Source: AV40 sp038230255
GTDB taxonomy: Bacteria; Verrucomicrobiota; Verrucomicrobiia; Chthoniobacterales; UBA10450
Reading direction: 5' to 3'
NCBI GenBank assembly: GCA_038230255.1
Contig: JBBRNP010000008.1
Location: 62,001 to 126,000 of the forward strand
DNA length: 64,000 nt
The notes under the pieces were generated by a model. It was given only the letters and a program-made list of their open reading frames with translations, was not told the DNA's origin and searched no databases. Shown piece after piece: positions 42,164 through 49,798 of the stretch; within the stretch, counting starts at the first letter, position 1; each line of letters starts with the position of its first letter. The translations under genes and the position numbers were made by a program.

Positions 42164-43618
42164 CTACCCTTTCAGCTTCCGCTCCAGAATCTCGCCGGCC
42201 AATTGCGGATTCGCCTTACCCTTCGACAGTTTCATCACCTGCCCTTTGAGAAAATTGAGCGATGCCGCATTGCCAGCTTTGAAATCCGCCGCTGGTTTTG
42301 GATTGGCCGCGATCACTTCGTCGCAAAACTTTTCGATCGCGCCTGTGTCGCTCACTTGCTCGATCCCTTTTTCTTTCACGATCGCAGCCGCGCGCTTTCC
42401 GCTGGAAAACATTTCCGAGAAGACTTCCTTGCCTTGTTTGCCGCTGATCTTTCCGCTCTCGATCAGATTGACCAATTCATCGAGAGCTTCGGGTGGAATC
42501 GGACAATCATTGATCGTTTTGCCCGCCGTGCTGAGCGCGCTTTGCAAATCGTTCAGGATCCAGTTCGCGACATTCTTCGGTTTCTTGGCGCCCTTGGCGG
42601 CAGTTTCGAAATAGCGCGCAAGTTCGATATCGTCCGCCAGAACGCCCGCATCATACGGCGTGATTTGATATTGCTCGACGAAACGCGCGCGTTTTGCTTT
42701 CGGTAATTCCGGAACGCGGGCGCGGGCCTCAGCGAGTAACACTTCGCTTTTCACCGGGACCAGGTCGGGATCGGGAAAGTATCGGTAGTCATGCGCTGAT
42801 TCTTTCGTGCGCATCAGGAACGTTTCGCCGGCGGCATCGTCCCATCCGCGCGTTTCCTGCTGAAGTTTTTCGCCACGATTGAGCGCTTCGGTTTGTCGCT
42901 GAATTTCGAACGCAAGGGCGCGTCGCACTCCGCTGATCGAGTTCATGTTCTTGATCTCGATTTTCGCGCCAAGCTCCGTCTGCTTTTCCGGACGCACTGA
43001 AACGTTGCAGTCGCATCGGAGTTGACCTTTCTCCATGTCGGCGTCGCTGACCGCGCCGTAGATCAGGATTTGCTTGAGCGAGGTGAGAAAGGCGAACGCC
43101 TCCTCCGGAGAATTGATCTCCGGTTGCGTCACGATTTCCATCAGCGGGGTGCCGGCACGGTTGAAATCGATGCCGGTGCTTGTCTCAAAATGAAAACTCT
43201 TGGCCACGTCTTCTTCGAGATGAATGCGGACGAGATGCACTTCCTTATCCGGCGCGGCGATATTTTTCTGCGCGTCTTTGGGATAGGCGAGATCGTGCAA
43301 CGGGACGCGGCCGTTTTCGCAAAACGGCATGTCGTATTGCGAGATCTGATAATTCTTCGGCATGTCCGGATAGAAATAATTTTTGCGGTCGAACTTGCAG
43401 GTCGGCGCGATCTCGCAATCGAGCATCAGGCCTGTCAACACCGTCATCCGCAGCGCCTCGTGGTTCATGACCGGCAACGCGCCCGGCAAACCAAGGCAAA
43501 CCGGACAGGTGTGTGTGTTCGGCGCCGCGCCAAATTCCACCGGGCTCGCGCAAAACATTTTCGAACGCGTCTTCAGCTGGACGTGAACTTCCAGCCCAAT
43601 TGTCGCGACGTATTTCAT
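42164..43618 (-). CDS. gatB: aspartyl/glutamyl-tRNA amidotransferase subunit B
   Basis: Subunit of GatCAB, which amidates mischarged Glu-tRNA(Gln) or Asp-tRNA(Asn). The 484 residues have the family opening TIGLEVHVQLKTRSKMFCAS, the zinc-binding cysteines (HTCPVCLGLPGALPV; QLRCDCNVSV), YFYPDMPKNYQISQYD, and the C-terminal YqeY-like tail (GKANPQLAGEILERKL). gatA and gatC are not in the window. The start overlaps the stop of the four-helix-bundle gene. Confidence 0.97.
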   Translation of the reverse strand: MKYVATIGLEVHVQLKTRSKMFCASPVEFGAAPNTHTCPVCLGLPGALPVMNHEALRMTVLTGLMLDCEIAPTCKFDRKNYFYPDMPKNYQISQYDMPFCENGRVPLHDLAYPKDAQKNIAAPDKEVHLVRIHLEEDVAKSFHFETSTGIDFNRAGTPLMEIVTQPEINSPEEAFAFLTSLKQILIYGAVSDADMEKGQLRCDCNVSVRPEKQTELGAKIEIKNMNSISGVRRALAFEIQRQTEALNRGEKLQQETRGWDDAAGETFLMRTKESAHDYRYFPDPDLVPVKSEVLLAEARARVPELPKAKRARFVEQYQITPYDAGVLADDIELARYFETAAKGAKKPKNVANWILNDLQSALSTAGKTINDCPIPPEALDELVNLIESGKISGKQGKEVFSEMFSSGKRAAAIVKEKGIEQVSDTGAIEKFCDEVIAANPKPAADFKAGNAASLNFLKGQVMKLSKGKANPQLAGEILERKLKG

Positions 43619-44019
43619 TTCGGATTTCGGATACCGGATTGGGGAGAGCTCCCTCGAGATCGCGCGGTTTTGATCGAACTGACAACAATCGCTATGATTT
43701 CGTTTGCCTCATTCATTAACTGGGTTAGCCGGGACGTTTTAATAATACCGGCCTCAATCAGCATCTGCATCCAATAAAGCGCTTCATCGCACTCTTCTTC
43801 AACGATTCCCAGCTTCGCAATGAAATCAGCCCGTGATTTGCCGCGTAAAGCCGAACGGTAATTTGCTCCAACCGAAGTCCCAGCCCGAAGAAGTTGGTTG
43901 CCGATGACATAAGCGGTTTGCGACTTCGGCAGCGACTCAACGAGACGAATCACTCGAAGTCCAAAAAGCATCGTTCGTCTCGCGAAATCTTTCTTCTGCA
44001 TCTTTCCGGTTTCCGACAT
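43615..44019 (-). CDS. four-helix-bundle protein (S23/IVS family)
   Basis: A 134-residue protein with RRTMLFGLRVIRLVESLPKS, NQLLRAGTSVGANYRSALRG and FIAKLGIVEEECDEALYWMQML, the standard pattern of the 23S rRNA intervening-sequence/four-helix-bundle family, also related to Avd of diversity-generating retroelements. The gene is flanked by inverted heptamer arrays (ATCCGAA units), its N-terminus and C-terminus (GIRNPK) are encoded by them, and its stop overlaps the gatB start. It looks like a small mobile cassette dropped in front of gatB. Confidence 0.85.
   Translation of the reverse strand: MSETGKMQKKDFARRTMLFGLRVIRLVESLPKSQTAYVIGNQLLRAGTSVGANYRSALRGKSRADFIAKLGIVEEECDEALYWMQMLIEAGIIKTSRLTQLMNEANEIIAIVVSSIKTARSRGSSPQSGIRNPK
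43619..43639. repeat. heptamer array (ATCCGAA units), left copy
   Basis: On the minus strand ATCCGGT ATCCGAA ATCCGAA. Inverted with respect to the array at 44014-44035, so the two bracket the four-helix-bundle gene. Confidence 0.6.
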
Positions 44020-44035
44020 CCGAAATCCGCAATCG
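44014..44035. repeat. heptamer array (ATCCGAA units), right copy
   Basis: CGACATCCGAAATCCGCAAT on the plus strand, matching the left array in inverted orientation. Confidence 0.6.
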
Positions 44036-44036
44036 A

Positions 44037-44939
44037 TTACTTCTGGGTCGCGTAAGTGAGAGCTGCGTTCAAATCGAATTTTTTTAATCGCGCGTAGAGA
44101 TCCGTGTCATTCGCTGCATCGATGATTCGCGGATCCTGGATCAGTTCGAGCAAACGTCCTTGCGCCAGCATCTGTGAAATTTCCTGGTCGTTACGAAGCG
44201 CAATAATTTTCGGGTGCTCGCTCAATTCGCGCGCACCGGGAAATGACAGAAATCGCTCCGCGTTTTGGGGACTTGCCGCCACCGCCCCGATCTTTTCGAT
44301 GAGGTCATAGGTCGCTTGCGGAACGACATCGGCTTTCTTGACCGCGTTACCGATCACTCCCATCTCGAGCGAGTTTTTCAGTCGCGCCAAAGACGTCGTC
44401 AAGGGCGCCTGGTCTTCGTTTGCTTCACCCAGAAAGCGCCGGCGAACGTCGACCGCATGCAGGACGCTTGAATCGCTGGCTTGTTCGCGCACTTGCGCAT
44501 CTGCCACCGAACCGACCGATCGGACCGCGACTACGATCATCCAGACCAGAAACAAACCGAAGAAAGCTCCGAGCAATGCGCCGGTCGATCCATAAAGCAG
44601 TCGAATGATCAGGGAATTATGCTGGCTCGTTCGCCGGAAAAGCGCCGATCCGATCCCGCTGATGACCACGTAAATGACGAGCGCGAAAATCGCGCCCGCG
44701 AAGATCGACAGTAACGCGTCGGGCATTTTGAAAAACATTCCGAGTAGTGGCGCAAGAAACTTCCCGCCGAAATATCCGGCGAAATATGCGGCGACGAGCG
44801 CGCCGAGTCGTGCCACCTGCCGCGGCAAACCGCGCCGCCATCCGCGCAACACTTCGAAGAGAATCAGTGCGAGCGCGAAAGAAACAAACACCAGCTGCCA
44901 AAGCGGCGACCCTGCGGCGGCTTGAAGTTGTGAGTTCAT
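44037..44939 (-). CDS. CvpA family protein
   Basis: A 300-residue protein. The first 160 residues hold four to five helices with the CvpA pattern (LFEVLRGWRRGLPRQVARLGALVAAYFAG; LYGSTGALLGAFFGLFLVW). The rest is a soluble, mainly helical domain. CvpA proteins are inner-membrane proteins linked to colicin production and envelope homeostasis. Overlaps the aroC start by four bases, so the two are co-expressed. Confidence 0.82.
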   Translation of the reverse strand: MNSQLQAAAGSPLWQLVFVSFALALILFEVLRGWRRGLPRQVARLGALVAAYFAGYFGGKFLAPLLGMFFKMPDALLSIFAGAIFALVIYVVISGIGSALFRRTSQHNSLIIRLLYGSTGALLGAFFGLFLVWMIVVAVRSVGSVADAQVREQASDSSVLHAVDVRRRFLGEANEDQAPLTTSLARLKNSLEMGVIGNAVKKADVVPQATYDLIEKIGAVAASPQNAERFLSFPGARELSEHPKIIALRNDQEISQMLAQGRLLELIQDPRIIDAANDTDLYARLKKFDLNAALTYATQK

Positions 44940-46027
44940 TCCTTCGAAAAATTAACTGCGCGCTGGCGGAGCGCGTGATCGCACAGGACGAGCGCGCCCA
45001 TCGCCTCAACCATCGGGACCGCGCGCGGCAGAACGCACGGATCATGGCGACCGCGCGCTGCGAGTTTCGTTTGTTCGCGTGATGAGCTGACCGTCTTTTG
45101 TTCGCGCGCGATCGTTGCGGTCGGCTTGAACGCGACTCGAAAATAAATCTCTTCGCCGTTCGAAATGCCGCCCTGGATGCCGCCGGAATAATTTGTCGAT
45201 GTTCGAATCTTGCCACCGCGCATTTCAAACGGATCGTTGTGTTCCGATCCACGCATCCGGGTGGCGGAAAACCCGGAACCGATCTCGAAGCCTTTCGTCG
45301 CCGGCAAACTTAGCATCGCTTTCGCGAGATCGGCCTCGAGTTTATCGAAAACGGGCTCGCCTAAACCGACCGGCGCATTTCGTACGACGCATTCGATTAT
45401 TCCGCCTAACGAGTCACCTTCGGCGCGAATTTTTTCGATCAATGAGATCATTTTCTTGGCCGCTGTCTTGTCCGGGCAACGGACAATGTTGGCATCGACA
45501 TCGCCAGTTTTCACCTTCGACCGGTCGATCTTTGCCGCGAGCTCGTGAATTTGAGCGACGTAAGCGACGATGTCGATCTTTGGATAAAACGAGCGCAGCA
45601 CTTTTTGCGCGACGACGCCCGCGGCCACGCGCCCAATCGTTTCCCGGGCGGAAGCGCGTCCCCCGCCCTGCCAATTCCGAATTCCGTATTTTGCCTCGTA
45701 GGTGAAGTCTGCGTGCGACGGACGAAATTTTTTTGCGACCTCGGCGTAATCCTGCGGTCGCGCGTCTTTATTGCGCACGAGAATTCCAATCGGCGTGCCG
45801 AGTGTCTTTCCCTCGAAGACGCCGGAAAGAATTTCGCAGCGATCTTCCTCCTGTCGCTGGGTCGTGATTTTGCTTTGACCCGGACGCCGCCGATCCAGCT
45901 CGCGTTGAATATCGGCCTCAGAGACGTCAATCTTCGGCGGACAACCGTCGATCACGACGCCGATGCCGCCGCCATGCGACTCGCCAAACGTCGTGATGCG
46001 AAAGAGTTGGCCAAAGGTGTTGCCCAT
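44936..46027 (-). CDS. aroC: chorismate synthase
   Basis: Last step of the shikimate pathway: EPSP to chorismate with reduced FMN. The 363 residues contain all three signatures: GESHGGGIGVVIDGCPP, YGIRNWQGGGRASARETIGRVAAG and RHDPCVLPRAVPMVEAM. Length is normal. The next gene on this strand, cvpA, overlaps by four bases. Confidence 0.98.
   Translation of the reverse strand: MGNTFGQLFRITTFGESHGGGIGVVIDGCPPKIDVSEADIQRELDRRRPGQSKITTQRQEEDRCEILSGVFEGKTLGTPIGILVRNKDARPQDYAEVAKKFRPSHADFTYEAKYGIRNWQGGGRASARETIGRVAAGVVAQKVLRSFYPKIDIVAYVAQIHELAAKIDRSKVKTGDVDANIVRCPDKTAAKKMISLIEKIRAEGDSLGGIIECVVRNAPVGLGEPVFDKLEADLAKAMLSLPATKGFEIGSGFSATRMRGSEHNDPFEMRGGKIRTSTNYSGGIQGGISNGEEIYFRVAFKPTATIAREQKTVSSSREQTKLAARGRHDPCVLPRAVPMVEAMGALVLCDHALRQRAVNFSKE
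45569..45580 (-). repeat. AAGATCGACATC motif copy
   Basis: In aroC, sense; residues PKIDIV. Confidence 0.75.
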
Positions 46028-46056
46028 TGAGCGGGAAAGTTAAACCAAGCGACGAA

Positions 46057-46154
46057 AAGCGCGAGGGTGGATCGAGCAGTCCCTTGCTCGATACTATTTT
46101 TGGCGGCGAAGCCGCATTTATTTAACATCGCGCGACGGAGCGCGCGATCCACCT
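46057..46154. repeat. MITE-like element, copy A
   Basis: About 98 bases bounded by GAGGGTGGATCG and CGATCCACCTC, with inner hairpins GAGCA-gtccc-TTGCTC and GGCGGC-gaa-GCCGCA. It ends at the metB-like stop codon. About 80% identical to 57869-57967 in inverted orientation. Confidence 0.8.
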
Positions 46155-47314
46155 CAGATTGTCTCGAGAGCGGTCTTTAGATCGTCAGTCAGGTCTCGCA
46201 GATCTTCGACGCCGACTGAGATTCGAACGAGCGAATCGGTAACGCCAAGCGCTTCACGTTGCTCTTTCGGGACCGAAGCATGCGTCATCAGCGCGGGATG
46301 ATTGATCAGACTTTCCACGCCACCCAAACTTTCCGCGAGCGAAAATAGGTGGGTGTTCTCAAGAAATCGTCGCGTTCCGTCGAGATCGGTTTTTAGAACG
46401 ATCGTGACCATTCCGCCAAAGCCACGCATCTGGGTCCGAGCGAGATCGTGCTGTGGATGCGATTTCAAACCAGGATAGCTGACTGATTTCACTTGCGGTT
46501 GTTCTTCCAGCCAGCGCGCAATCTCGAGCGCGTTCCCGCAATGGCGTTCCATTCGCAACGCCAAAGTTTTCAAACTGCGCAAGACGAGAAAGCTGTCGAA
46601 CGCTCCGGCGATCGCACCGACCGAATTTTGCAAAAACCACATTCGGTCGCCGAGTTCCTTGTTCTCTCCGACGACAGTCACTCCGCCGATCATGTCGGAG
46701 TGGCCGTTCAAATACTTGGTCGCGGAATGGATCACCAAATCAAAACCGAATTCAAGCGGTCGCTGGATCCACGGTGTCGCAAAAGTGTTGTCGGACACCG
46801 AAAGAATTTTGTGTTCGCGCGCAACCTTCGCGATCGCTTCCAAATCGATGATCTTGAGCAACGGATTGCTCGGCGTCTCGATCCAAACCATCCGCGTGTT
46901 CTTCTTGATTGCTGATTCGAAGCGACTCGCGTCAGTCAGATCGACATAGGTGAAATCCAAATTCGCGGAACCACGCCGGACTTTTTCGAAAAGACGGAAC
47001 GTTCCGCCATAAAGATCGTCGCTGACCACGACGTGGGAACCGCTTTCGAGCAAATCGAGCGCGGTCGACATCGCGGCCAGTCCGGAAGCGAACGCAAAAC
47101 CGCGCGTGCCGCTTTCGAGATCGGCGACGCACTTTTCGTAAGCGAGCCGCGTCGGATTAATCGAGCGCGAATAGTCATAACCTTTATGTTTGCCCGGACT
47201 TTCCTGGACGTAGGTCGATGTTAAATAAACCGGCGTCATGATCGCGCCGGTGGTCGGATCGGGCTCCTGGCCGGCGTGAATCGCGCGGGTGGCGAACTCG
47301 TGTTGTTTCTTCAT
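46154..47314 (-). CDS. cystathionine gamma-synthase/lyase family PLP enzyme
   Basis: A 386-residue Cys/Met metabolism enzyme. YDYSRSINPTRLAYEKCVADLE and the PLP lysine in VIHSATKYLNGHSDMIGG are typical, as is SLGGVESLINHPALMTHASV. Sequence alone does not separate synthase (metB) from lyase (mccB/metC). The neighbouring cystathionine beta-synthase favours a gamma-lyase in reverse transsulfuration, giving cysteine from cystathionine. The ATG start is the 3' end of an AAGATCGACATG motif copy. Confidence 0.92.
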   Translation of the reverse strand: MKKQHEFATRAIHAGQEPDPTTGAIMTPVYLTSTYVQESPGKHKGYDYSRSINPTRLAYEKCVADLESGTRGFAFASGLAAMSTALDLLESGSHVVVSDDLYGGTFRLFEKVRRGSANLDFTYVDLTDASRFESAIKKNTRMVWIETPSNPLLKIIDLEAIAKVAREHKILSVSDNTFATPWIQRPLEFGFDLVIHSATKYLNGHSDMIGGVTVVGENKELGDRMWFLQNSVGAIAGAFDSFLVLRSLKTLALRMERHCGNALEIARWLEEQPQVKSVSYPGLKSHPQHDLARTQMRGFGGMVTIVLKTDLDGTRRFLENTHLFSLAESLGGVESLINHPALMTHASVPKEQREALGVTDSLVRISVGVEDLRDLTDDLKTALETI

Positions 47315-47323
47315 GTCGATCTT
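47313..47323 (-). repeat. AAGATCGACAT motif copy at a start codon
   Basis: The ATG formed with the following G is the start codon of the cystathionine gamma-lyase-type gene. Confidence 0.75.
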
Positions 47324-47337
47324 ATTGGAATGCGCGC

Positions 47338-48780
47338 TTAATTGTATTCGCGCTGCGGCGGCACCGAGGACTTCGGCATGTTCAACCGCAAATAGGAAAG
47401 CAAATCGGTCCGTGTGATCAGGCCGAGAAATTTGTCCCCGTCCATGACGATGGCAACACGGCCGCGATCGAAAACTTCGAGCAAGTCTTTGATCTTTGTG
47501 TTGGGCGGGAGCGTTTCGAGCCGGTCTGTCATCGCGTTTTTCACCGGTCCGTTAAAGTGAGTCGAGTCGCGATGCACTTTTACCAGCACATCGGACTCAT
47601 CCAAAATCCCGATCGCGCGCCCGCTTTGATCGACAACGGGCAATTGCGAAACATCGGCATCGCGCATCCGTTTGAATGCAGTCAGGAGCGTGTCGGTCGG
47701 GCCAACCGAAATGACTTCGCCGGCTTCATAACGATGCGAAATCAGGTCATTCAGATCGCCTTGTGGCGGGCGATGAATGAAACCCTGCTCCGCCATCCAG
47801 AAATCGTTATACATTTTGGACAGATATTTGTTTCCGGTGTCGGCCACGAAACTGACGACGCGTTTGGGCTGCGTTTGCTTTCGGCAGTAACGGAGCGCGC
47901 CTGCGACCAGCGTTCCGGTCGACGAACCGCCGAAGATTCCTTCCTTCCGTAAAAGATCGCGCGCGACCGCGAAACTTTCTTCATCGTCGATTTCATACGC
48001 GTCGGTGACGAGTGACATGTCCGCGATCTCGGGAATGAAATCTTCGCCGATCCCTTCGACCGCCCAACTCCCGGACTCCACTAGCTTGCCGGTCTTGACG
48101 AATTCATAAAGGACCGAGCCGGTTGGATCGGCCAGGACCATTTCAATGCCGCGGCGCGGTTTCACTCGATTAAAAAAGCGGCCGAGGCCGGTCAATGTTC
48201 CGCCCGAGCCAACGCCGCAAACGATTGCATCGACATCGTGACGCATCTGTTCCCAGATTTCCGGACCGGTCGTGCGCTCGTGCGCGAGCGGATTCGCCGG
48301 ATTGCCGAATTGATTTACGTAAAACGCCCCCGGAATTTCTTCGGTGAGGCGAGCAGCCACGTCCTGGTAATATTCGGGGTGCCCGCGCGTCACGTCCGAG
48401 CGGGTCAATCGCACCTCCGCGCCAAGCGCGCGGACATGAGAAATTTTTTCCTGCGACATCTTGTCGGGAATAACTAGCAGAACGCGGTACCCTTTGGCCC
48501 CAGCCACAAGTGCGAGGCCGAGTCCCGTGTTTCCGGCGGTCGCTTCGATCACCGTTCCGCCCGGTTCAAGTTTCCCTTCTTCCTCCGCGGCCCCAATCAT
48601 CGACAATGCGATCCGGTCTTTGATCGAGCCGGTCGGGTTTTGATTTTCCAGTTTCAAAAAAAGCTGACACGGGCCGGTGTCGAACTGGGTGATCTCAACC
48701 AGCGGCGTCTCGCCGATGAGCGAGAGAATCGCCGGCGGCTTTTTTAAACTAATCGTTGGAGCGGTGGAAAGCTCGGTCAT
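47338..48780 (-). CDS. cystathionine beta-synthase with CBS domains
   Basis: Fold-type II PLP enzyme of 480 residues. PLP lysine in NQNPTGSIKDRIALSM, phosphate-binding EATAGNTGLGLA and GVGSGGTLTGLGRF, then two CBS domains (about 345-470; RYEAGEVISVGPTDTLLTAF ... VAIVMDGDKFLGLITRTDLL). It makes cystathionine from homocysteine and serine; cysteine synthase-like activity cannot be excluded. Organised with the gamma-lyase-type gene downstream and a thioredoxin-like gene overlapping upstream. Confidence 0.93.
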   Translation of the reverse strand: MTELSTAPTISLKKPPAILSLIGETPLVEITQFDTGPCQLFLKLENQNPTGSIKDRIALSMIGAAEEEGKLEPGGTVIEATAGNTGLGLALVAGAKGYRVLLVIPDKMSQEKISHVRALGAEVRLTRSDVTRGHPEYYQDVAARLTEEIPGAFYVNQFGNPANPLAHERTTGPEIWEQMRHDVDAIVCGVGSGGTLTGLGRFFNRVKPRRGIEMVLADPTGSVLYEFVKTGKLVESGSWAVEGIGEDFIPEIADMSLVTDAYEIDDEESFAVARDLLRKEGIFGGSSTGTLVAGALRYCRKQTQPKRVVSFVADTGNKYLSKMYNDFWMAEQGFIHRPPQGDLNDLISHRYEAGEVISVGPTDTLLTAFKRMRDADVSQLPVVDQSGRAIGILDESDVLVKVHRDSTHFNGPVKNAMTDRLETLPPNTKIKDLLEVFDRGRVAIVMDGDKFLGLITRTDLLSYLRLNMPKSSVPPQREYN

Positions 48781-49319
48781 TCTTCGAGTTTGGGTTCGCC
48801 CTTATGCGACCATTCCGATTTGCTGTCGTCGACAAATTGCTGCAGGACGTCAAAACGGACTTCGCCGTAGTTCAGAGCGTAGCGAAGATCGCCGCCTTTG
48901 TAGACCCAGGTCGTCGGAATCCAGGAAAGCGGCATGCCGGCAAATTGCTTGATCTTATTGTCGCCGCGGCGCGGGCCGGGATCCGCCAGAATCGTCACGT
49001 TGGGTTGATCCGCGATTTGGAACTTGGAGAGCATCGATTTGCCATCACCGCCGTCGTTCCAAACCGAAACGAAATAGAATTTCACCTGCGGATTGTCTTT
49101 CACCATTTTCAACCAGCCGCCGCTTTTGAGTTCAGCCTGACAGTTCGAGCACCACGGCGCCCAAAGATGGACAACAGTTAGCTCTGGCGACTTGATGGCG
49201 GCCAGAACGCGTTGCTCAGCCGGCGGATTAACAAAGACATCTTTATCCCGTTGCGCCCCCGCACGGAAGGGAACGGTTAAAAAAAGCGCCGTGAAGATCG
49301 ACATCCGCAAGATCGACAT
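48777..49319 (-). CDS. exported thioredoxin/TlpA-like protein
   Basis: A 180-residue protein with signal peptide and a thioredoxin fold: LTVVHLWAPWCSNCQAELKS with CxxC C57/C60, then FYFVSVWNDGG and the cis-Pro region PLSWIPTTWVYK. Probably a periplasmic disulfide reductase. The start codon area consists of two tandem copies of the AAGATCGACAT motif on the opposite strand (MSILRMSIF), so M1 or M6 may be used. Overlaps the cystathionine beta-synthase start by four bases. Confidence 0.85.
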   Translation of the reverse strand: MSILRMSIFTALFLTVPFRAGAQRDKDVFVNPPAEQRVLAAIKSPELTVVHLWAPWCSNCQAELKSGGWLKMVKDNPQVKFYFVSVWNDGGDGKSMLSKFQIADQPNVTILADPGPRRGDNKIKQFAGMPLSWIPTTWVYKGGDLRYALNYGEVRFDVLQQFVDDSKSEWSHKGEPKLEE

Positions 49320-49320
49320 G
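49294..49320 (+). repeat. two tandem AAGATCGACAT motif copies
   Basis: Copies at 49294-49305 and 49309-49320 with a three-base spacer, covering the 5' end of the thioredoxin-like gene on the opposite strand. Confidence 0.8.
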
Positions 49321-49798
49321 TTGCTCTAAATATGGAGAGAAACATGCGTCGCTCAACGCTGACTTGGATTGGTGAGACTTCGTGTCGCGCCCGCTCCTCG
49401 CATATCCAGGTTGTGTTTCTGCTGAAATCAGCTTAGGTGCAGCCGTCCACCCAGAAACCAAGTAAAAATGATGCCATCGACAAGTAAAAGGACATCGACC
49501 GAAGTTTTCGAATGCGAAGCATGCGGCCAGCGAAAGCGCCTTGAATCAGCCAAACGGCATTGGTGCGATTCGTGTACCCGCGGCAGTCCGGTGGAAATGC
49601 GACGCACCCGGGATAAGTGGAAGACCAGCAGCAGAACTCCCGGCACCAATTAGGGCAGAGTCTCACCTCCCAGATCAGAGTTTGACCAATCGCGCGAAAC
49701 CGCATACTTTGGCGCTCCGTTTTCCGCTGCTTTAGCTGCACGGAAAGATCGATCTCGCCGGTGCGGGATCGCTGGCCCCAAGGAGGCCTTTTTTAATT
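49320..49798. other. gap of about 480 bases before rpsA
   Basis: Contains one possible small zinc-ribbon gene (49468-49653) and the leader of rpsA. A GGAGGCC sequence (about 49783-49789) upstream of the rpsA ATG may be the ribosome binding site, followed by a TTTTTTAATT run. No other structure stands out. Confidence 0.5.
49468..49653 (+). CDS. small putative zinc-ribbon protein
   Basis: A 61-residue basic protein with two CxxC pairs, FECEACGQRKRL and HWCDSCTRG, a plausible zinc ribbon of about 20 residues. It has no obvious ribosome binding site. Upstream of rpsA on the same strand. Unrecognised; could be a chance frame. Confidence 0.42.
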   Translation: MMPSTSKRTSTEVFECEACGQRKRLESAKRHWCDSCTRGSPVEMRRTRDKWKTSSRTPGTN

